From contig CM007343.1 of NCBI GenBank assembly GCA_000333855.2, forward strand, positions 319,951 through 383,851: a stretch of DNA of 63,901 bases. The letters run 5' to 3'. Position numbers and translations under genes: made by a program. The notes under the pieces are model-generated. The model ran no database searches, had not been told where the DNA came from, and saw only the letters and a program-made list of their open reading frames with translations. Shown piece after piece: positions 1 through 9,100 of this stretch; the first letter of the stretch is position 1; every line of letters starts with the position of its first letter. The stretch is from Endotrypanum monterogeii (Eukaryota; Euglenozoa; Kinetoplastea; Trypanosomatida; Trypanosomatidae).

Positions 1-24
1 TATATATATATATATGTATATATA
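1..24. repeat. (TA)n microsatellite at left edge
   Basis: TA repeat with one TG; it continues past the window edge and lies in the 3'UTR of the IP3 receptor gene. Confidence 0.85.
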
Positions 25-130
25 AAGATGCGGCACTTGACTTCCCCCCCCCCTCCTCCCCCTTTGCACAAACACTTTTTTTTTCTTGTATTAGAATGAT
101 GAGTATCCCTCCCCCATCTGTTTCTTCCAG

Positions 131-3100
131 CTAGAGTCGCCTTGACATTCTTTTCACCATCTCGTCCCTCTCGCGGAGTAGACACTTCAAGCGCCTTCGC
201 TCCTGCTCTGAAAGTTGCCGCATCTGCCGCTCTTTCTCTAGTTGAGCGCGCAGCGAGCGGTGATCACTATCCGCTGAAGATGAGCTCCCACCGTCCACCA
301 CAACCAGTGGACAGGAGTGAGTGGAAGCCGAGGAGAAGCTGGCGCCGAGAAAGGGTACTGTCGCGTGCATCGAATTCACCCGGGATACCGGGGCGGAATC
401 TAGCAGTGGCGATGTTTCTGGGTAGTGCCTGCTGCGCGCAGTTGGTGTATCGGTGCGCAGCGAGCGGTACCGAGAGGAGACGCTGCTCACATCATCGTTG
501 CAGCTCTTCGACGCTGGTAGCGTGACGCCGTCGTCGAGGTGCGCCGCACCGATACCGCGTGCTGTAAGCTCCAGTTGCTGGATCAGTGCCTTGAGTCGAA
601 GTGAATCGCTCTGCCATTCCTTGAGATAATTGTTGACCGTGTCGCGCGCCACCGTCAAGTCCTTCATTGCCCCACGGGCGACAGCGCGAGCAGTGTCCTC
701 AGCATTGATCCTTGTGTCTACGTCTCCATCGTCGTCCTCGCCGAGGGCGGTCGCCTGCGTCTGCGACCCATCCTCTCTGCACATCAAAGATATGCAGTCT
801 CCTTCCGGGAAGAAACCGAGACTACCGTGTTCGATGTGCCAACTAACGTAACTTTCCTGCCCCGTGTACTCGGATGGGTCTTTGCGGCGCAGATGATGAA
901 TAAAATAAAGGTACATCCACATGTTGTGCTCCGACGTCACGTGGCCAGCAAAGCCCGCACCACCGCTCTTCTCCAGTGTATCGAAGTCGAGACCGCAGAT
1001 AAAACACAACCCGTGCATGTCCATCTCCTTCTCGCGTTTCTCATCGCGCATCTGGCCAAATGTGTCGATAATAATACCGAACAGGACGTTGAGAAAGACG
1101 ACGGTGACCAGGGCATAGAAAAGCATGTCGTAGGCGAGCCGCACCAACATGCGTCGGTTGCCCCACCTCCAGGGCCGCATCACGTCACCAACCCCGCCAC
1201 CCGCACGCAGTCCTTGATCCATAATGTACATAAAGCATCGGAGAAGCGTCTCGCAGTTCGTGGACGATGCAGCGCCGGCATGGCCACTGCCGTCACTATT
1301 GGCATCATACTGATCCGCGAAGACTAAGTAGCCCACTATGCTGAATAGATAGAGCATGATGATACCCATCAACGACGTCAAGAGCAGCTGGCGGCCGTTC
1401 ATCGTGATGGCCGAAATAAATGTACGCAAAGCAGGGATACTGTACACCACAAGCATCAAGTTGAACGCAGCAAAGTAATCAGAGACAGTGCAGCTTAGGA
1501 TGGCGAAAACACACATCAGCAGTCTGAAGTGCATCTCGTACCATGTCAAGAAACTTGAAAGACGCTCACGAGCGGTCAGGCCGGCATAGGCCTCCTCCAA
1601 TTTGACGTTGAGTTGCACCCGCCCCGCTGCAAAGCGCTGCTTATTTTTGTATACACTGTAGAGGCGTACGGGAAAAAGAACGGCGACGTAGACCACACAG
1701 AGATAGACACACACGAGGGTCTGGAAAATGCACAACACCTGCATCACCAGGAAGCCCTTCTTTACCGTGGCTTTTGAGGTATCGTTGCCACCCTCCATCG
1801 CGATCAGAATCGTGTTCACCGCCACCGCCAGGACCATGGAGGCCCTGTCGTACCACACCAGCTCGTATGGTATCAGCACACCAGCTATATAGCTGTTATG
1901 GAAACCCTTTAAAAATCGCGTGCAGCGTTGCGCAATGCTGGGTCGCCCGCCGATCGTTTCATCGTAGTAGGGAATCGAGAATTGTGTACAGCTACGCAGC
2001 TTACGGTGAAAGGCGTGGCTCCACTCGACGGCGAATATGATCTCGTCGCACTTGTGGAGAAAATCTGCCAACTTTGTCGTTCGACTCGTACGATCAACAG
2101 CCCAAAGTAGCTCGTTTTTGCGCTCTCGGGTGAGGCTGCTGCAAATCGCTGGAATGCGGAAATACACCCGCTCGAGGCCGTCAGCGCGAAGAACTTCAAT
2201 GCTCCCGAGGTACCTCGAGACCGACTGCGCGCTCCGCAACAGCGACTCGACCCCTGCGGCGACTCCCTCCAGTGCTGCGTACGGCTGGACAGACCACAAA
2301 TAAATCACCCAGTTAAACATCGCCTCCACCCGGTCGCTCGTCTCGAAGGTATCTTGATCGTGGTGAATGTAATGAAGAGTGGAGGGGTGAAGCGCGTATT
2401 GCACCTCGAGGGCGACTGTGGTGAGCGGAATCTGACGAAGAATGCGCCGGTACGCCTCTGCCTCGCGGCAGCCCTCCAGAAGGGCAAGGAGGGTACTGCT
2501 CACGGCCACACGCAGGCGGTCCGCATCGTCGGGGGGAAGCGCATTCCAGAAGTCTTGGCCCACACGCCCACACCCTCTGGTGAATGCAGGAGAACCCCCA
2601 GCAGCGACGCGCAGGAAGGAGGGATCACCACCTGTTATGGATCCGGTGTTGTATGCAGTCTGCCAACTCGCAGACTCCTCCTGCAAGTACTCTACCACAT
2701 GTCGAATGACACGGCACGCACCGTACTCGATCAGCGACTGTTGGTTCAGCCGGCAAGGGCCCTGACAGGCCTCTGTGAGAAAATCGAATCCTTGAAGAAT
2801 GACGCCAAAATTGCTTGGTGTGACGAAGGCGCTCATCTCCTCCAAAAAAATCATCGTCTCGTGAATAATGTTGGCACTGTGCAGGTTGTCATGCTGGGCG
2901 CGGACATAGTTTTGGAGACCGCTGTGATGACCCTCGCAGAAAAGCTGCAGGAGTCGGAAGAGGTAAATAATAAGCTTCAACCGGCGACTGCCGCGCACAC
3001 GTCCCCACCCACTGACCTGCTGCGTCACGCCGCCCGCCGCCGCCGCCGTCCACAAGGGCTGGTGATCCTCGCCAAGTGAGGTGACACTTGTGTGGGAGAA

Positions 3101-6100
3101 GAAGAACTCTCGATCCACATCAAGGCCTTGGCCAGACGGCATCGGCCTCTGGGCGAGGATCAACGCATTCACAAGCTGAATGTTGGCCGCAGCCACCGCA
3201 CTCCTCGAGTGACCAATCAGCATCCCGCGCTTCATGAGGCAAAACTGATGCTCGGCATTCATCCGCTCCACCCAACGGAGGTTCTTGCGTAAAATGTCTC
3301 GGATGTCATGAAAAAAACTTTCATTCCGCGTCAGGAAATAATCGATCAGGCGATTCTGTGCGCGGCGGTTTCCACCCTCGAGTATGAGCACGCCAAGCCG
3401 CATGGCGTTGAGGGAGATCACGTCCTCCTCCAAGCCACAAAGTGAAATGACAACGCTCAGCATGCCGGTGTCATCGAATGTAGTCTGCAACGCGAGTCCG
3501 AAGTCCTCCAGCGAGACAGCCGCATCGGAGTCCCAACGCCGCCACGCTGCATCGCGACGGAGGTTGCTGTCTTCGGGCCCGCCAGCGGGAGCATCAGGCA
3601 CGCGGGCGCCAAGAAAGACTGGAAAGGGGCCATCCTTCGCCGAAGTCTGGGCCACCCCTGTACGACACTTCGATGCGGCGTTTGCGCTGCCAACACCGCC
3701 CTCCAACAAAGCACTGACCAGCTTGGGGTAGTGTAGCGCAGCGTCGAGCGCATTTGAAAAGAGATTCAGAAGCCCCACGAACGTGACAGGTCGGAAAAGA
3801 TTCTCACGCATCGCCTCCAAATTGCAGGCCACGGAGCGCTGCATGTCCTCATCGAAGGTGCAGCGAAGCAGCTGTTGCATTGCAATCATAGCCACCTCTG
3901 AAGGAAACTCCTTGATAGTTGGGATGAGGGTGTCACTGCAGAGAACACTGCGCAGAGAGGCACGGACAGCAGATACGCCGCGGTCCCTTGCGAGCACGCC
4001 GGGAAGAAGAAGCCCCAAGCCGTTCAGCCCGTAGATGTCCACCTCCTCCTTGAACTCTCCGAAGGTATCACCGGCAGTCCCATCTGCACCCTGTTGAGTA
4101 GGACTACCGACACCTGCCGCTTCCAGAGTCTCCTGTAGGCGCAGCTGAGCTTGAGATACCGCTTCATCCGAGAAAAGAACACGATACGCACAAACTTCGT
4201 CGTCACTACCACATTCACTGCGACCGCCATACTGTATTTGCTGTAGAAGCGCGCGGGTAGCGGCGCCTGATGAAGCCCGGGTCGCGCAGGCGGGCGCCCG
4301 CAGCGACCCTGCGTCACCGCGCGCACCCCCGCCCGTCTCTGCATCCACTTTTTTTTTTTGCTTTGGTTTCTTTCCAGTGGCCTTCACAGCGGCCGCATGG
4401 ATATTCGTAGCCGGAGTCCCCGGCTCGCACTGCTGTCTGGCAAGCCAGAGACGCATCCTCTCTTTGGTGTCCCCGCACGACTCTGCCAGTGCGTCGAGAC
4501 TCGGGACGTCGTTGTCGTTGAGGTGCGTGAGTCTGTACTCCAAGATGCCGAGCGCTCTACGGTGGTTCACGACCTCTTCCGCTGTCAGCTGCAGCGCAGC
4601 CATATGCTTCATTAAGATACCGCCAAAACGGGCAAAACTTGCTGCCAGCTCACTGAAGGCGTTGCCGATCACGTCCTTCTGAAAGCGCGTGTAGCCATCG
4701 GTGCTGAAGCAATTCAAAAAATAAGCTGCAATAGCAACAGGAATCGTTGTACAAGTCAGCGACCGATGAGCGCGCACGGCAGCAAGGCCACGACTCACGG
4801 CACGCACGCTGCCCCCGCGCTCCACGGCATCGCTGAGGGTGTTCAAAGCGCTTGTGAAAAGCCGCGCGATGCACCAAAACTGCTTACTCCCCACCCACTG
4901 CAAGCAGCGACGGCGACTGGCATCCGCGCTGTCGTTTTTCGGGATGAAGTACAACGCAACGAGAAGGCGTACGTAGGGGTTCAGAAGCTTCAGCGGTGCG
5001 ACAGGAGACTGTTTCATGGACCCATCCTCTGTCCCCTTCTCACCGTGACCACGATGCAGAGCCTTCATCAGCACGGACGGTAAAGACTCGAGAATGCGCT
5101 TTTGAAGAATGACGCTACATATATTCTCAGCAGGCAACATGCTGCGTGCCAATGTCAGCACGGTCGTGTGAGAGCCACAAATGCTGCAGACGAGGTTCAC
5201 CAGCGATGACATGAAGACCACCGAGGGCAACGTCGTGTTTAGGCGAGCGCGTGCAAGACTCGCCAGCGTCCCATGCTCGCGGAACAGCATCATCATGCGC
5301 CGACGCACAACGGGCGAAACAACGCTCTTGGAAAAAATGTACTGGCTAAGCATATCAATTAGCTCCGGGTCTGGTATCTTAGCGCTGAGCTCGCCACTCA
5401 CGTGCCCCACCAACGCCACGAGCAGATTCGGAGTCAGGTAATCCTCCACATGCGGATCAGTCCGCAGCACACGCACAATAATGTGCAGACAAACTGTCGC
5501 CATATGATCGCATGTGTCCACTTTCTCGATGAACAACTTCACGAATGGTTGTAGCAGCGACGAGTTGCTCTCTGAAAATGTAAAAAGATAGAAGAACTGT
5601 AGCACCGTGTTGAAGGCTGGGTCAGATGGGGTGAGGTAGGGCAGCATTTGGAGGAGCGACTCGTGCACTCTCCAGTGTGCCATCATCTCCGCTCGAATGA
5701 TCGTGCTCATGGGAATAGCACTGGTCTCAGAAAGTCCCAAGGCACGCCTTCGATTGCGTATCGTTCTTTTGTAAGCTAGCATGCTGACGGCGGCTGATGT
5801 ACTACTCCACAGCCTGTTGATACGTTGTCGGCGTCGCCGCAGACGCATGGAGTCGGACATTGCTGCAGACCCTTCCTGCGCAGCTCCGCACGACGCCTCA
5901 AGACCGGCCTGCTGTCCCTCGTTCTCATCTGATTGGTCTCCACTCTCCTCATCTTCGGAAAAGAACCACTCGTGCAGCACACCCCCAGAGGAACAGCTGA
6001 ATAAAGAAGCGCGCCGTTCTCGGAGGTGGGTGGCTCTGGTTGCCACCACTCTGGGTGACGAGGACTGCAAATTTTCTCCCGTACCCGACGCAGGGACACC

Positions 6101-9100
6101 AGCCTCCTCACCTGCTACATCACAGGGCGCGTCCTCTGAAGCCACCGCCACCAACGGCGAGGGACCGTTAAGGGTGTCAAGCGCTGCTTGAACAGGTGCC
6201 TCCCATTGCAACGCGTACGCCTTATCCCGACTTACACACTCAAATGCCTCACGCAGCTGCACCGCTACATCGCATATTCGGTCAAAGCTCCGCAGCACCT
6301 CAACGGAGGGCAGCGTATTTACTTTCAGAACCAGCTGAGCAATAGACCGCTTCACCACACAGAGCTGCACCAGCAGGTTCATGGCCTGCACGGTCAGCGC
6401 AGGGCAGTCGTAGCGTGTTAGGTCGAACAGGCGCGGCACCAGGAGAGTCGGCTGAAAGTATTCCACAATACAGCTCGTGTGGTAGTCAACATAGGCCTGC
6501 ACATCTGCTGCCAACACCTTGGCGGCGGTGGCACCGTGAGCAGAGGCCAGACTGCAAGAATTACCCTCCACGGAACGACCCGCCCCTTCTACGTAAGATT
6601 CGAGAGACACCCTCGCGGCCCCTGCGTCGCCGTCATCCGAGACAACTTCCTCCCGAGGCCACGCGGAAGAAAGCGCAGCTGGTGGCGACGATGCCTGCGT
6701 GTGGAGGAGCTTCGACATCCATGGGGAAGATGAACTAGTCGAAGGTACTTGTGGTCGTTGCCTCGAGAAGCTGAAATCAGCGCTATCACCCACTGGTGCG
6801 TCCAACGACACCACACGATCCTGGAGATCATGATAGCCGCCGCGATCACGCTGAGCTGCCAGTGTAGTGCCAGTCCCGTCTTGGAGTACGTTGACGTCGC
6901 GCCTGCGTCGCGCGAGAAGGGGACTTTTTTCTGTCATTTCAGCGACACCACCGCCGCCCTCGTCACTTTCTTGATCCAGCACGGTCTCGCGAAGTCGTCG
7001 CCTCATCGTCTGTAGATCTACCGCAGCTGGTGACCGAGACGATAGACTCGAGAGCTGCCCCTCTCTGCGGTCGTCCACATAGGTCTCGTAAAGATATACA
7101 ATTACACCATCGGCTGCCCGGAAGATCTCTTGCTGCAGGGCAAGCGCGAGCGCTTCACAGATCATCTCTCGAATTCGCATGATGTGAAGACTCTCGACTT
7201 TGTGCACAAGCCTTGAGCTCCCACTGCGGTCACTAACAGTTGTGCCACCGGCACCGATTGGGTTTGAGGTACTCTGTGCAGTGATGCATTCTGAGAAAGA
7301 AGCGGTCAGCTGGCTTGCGCTCCGCATCAACGACCCCTTCGCTTCTGGTCGATTCGCTTTATTCAGCAAACGGCACTCCAGCACATCTTGAGTGCCGTCA
7401 AGGAGCTGCATCAGCACCGGAAGTAGCTCAAGCACCTCCCCGTGTGAATACTGCCGGTAGCGGATCAGCTTCAGCCACATGCTCACTGCCGAGCGCATCA
7501 GCACACTACGGCCGATATCGTCTTGGACAAAAAAGGGGTTTGCCCGGAACAAATGCATGACAACCCTCTTGAGCGTCTGCGTCATTTCATCATCGGGCAG
7601 ACCCGAGTAAGTGCGACCGCGTTGCCGCAGCTGACTCGAGCCGAAAAGAACGGTGCTGACACGCAGCTGCACCGCTGGCGCAGAGATGCGGGGCAGTATA
7701 AAGCACTGCAAGGCAAGACGGATAAGGTGACTGCGCAGCTCATCGTGCATCGAGATGCGCCCGACTGCCTGCTCACCTGTCCACACAAACGTCTCGAGGA
7801 CATTCCTCAGGGCCACCGCGGGGAAGTGTTGACGAACCACACGTCGGCACTGCTCCGGACAGCCGTCGTAGCAGAGACGAGCAAAGAGGGCAATCTGGTT
7901 CTTCACAAACGAAACCTGCCTCTTGTCCTTCCAGCCGGTGAAGAAGTCCGCGAAAGGGATATAACCCTCTGGAGGGGACGACAGCACGACACCCACTGAC
8001 GACCCGGTCATGCATCTCGGCACGCCATCGCCACCACCCGGGTCAGGACCCACACCTCTCCTTGGCGCCGCCTCCCCACGCTCCGTCTCCCTATCGGTGA
8101 CGGCACCAGCGCTCTGGTGGGGTGAAATGTAGACCGCGCCCTCCACCTCCCCGGGCCGCACCACCACGGCGAAGCGACACAGCGAGTGCGGGTTTTCTAC
8201 CAGGAGCCTCTGGCACACGAATGCCTGTCGCTCCGGCACACCTTTGTATTTGATGGTGCACGCCGCCCCCAGAAAGTTCATGTAGGCACTGCTTCGGATC
8301 TCCTGCGAGACGTTGATGAAGTGCTCCAGCACCTGCCGCACAGCCCGCAGGGGGATGTATGGATTATCCGTGAAAAGCTCCTGCATCGTGTCCACCACGT
8401 GAAGCCGAAGACCGTCCATATGGAGAAGCACCGGGATGTAGGCGCTCCAATCACGGGCGAATGTTGCTGCGTTGCCTTTGATCATCTGTCGCAGGAGTCG
8501 CAGCGTAAGGCGCATCAGTAGGTGCAGCTCCCTATGGATCGGCAACATCACCTCTTTGACCTCCATCACACCCCCACCAACGTCCGCGCGACGGCTTCGG
8601 CGGTCACCCTTGACATCGAGGGTGTTTGTCGCTAACTCTGCATGGGACAAGGCACCGCCGCCACTGTTGCTTCTGCTGCGCCACATTCCAGACCATAGGC
8701 AGCCCATTTCGGCCTGCTGGTGCTGCGCCAACGACAGTTTCTCGAACACTTCACCAAACGTGTCGTAGTCAGCAGTCATAACAGCCGCAAGGTTGTTGGA
8801 TGTAGCAGCGCGGCGGGCATCAGGCCCGTACGCCTCGGCTGAGTCGAGGAGTTCAAAGGGCGCGCGAAGAACGTCGAAGAGGAGACGATGGAAACGTACC
8901 TCATGCAGGAGGGACTGCCGTGACACAATGGGGAGCCCCTCGCGCTGCAACACATTGGTCTCCTCCGACTCAGTACAAAACTCAATCAAGACGATAAGCG
9001 CACGCTGACAAAGACGAATGGTGTTACGCATGGATGCATACGACGGCACCTCATCCGTGCCACCGCGAACACCCCAGCAATCGATGCTATCACCCCGCTG

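Noticed and set aside
2354..3079. 241-codon plus frame inside the IP3 receptor
   Set aside because: Antisense shadow of a gene with clear domains; composition follows the antisense codons.
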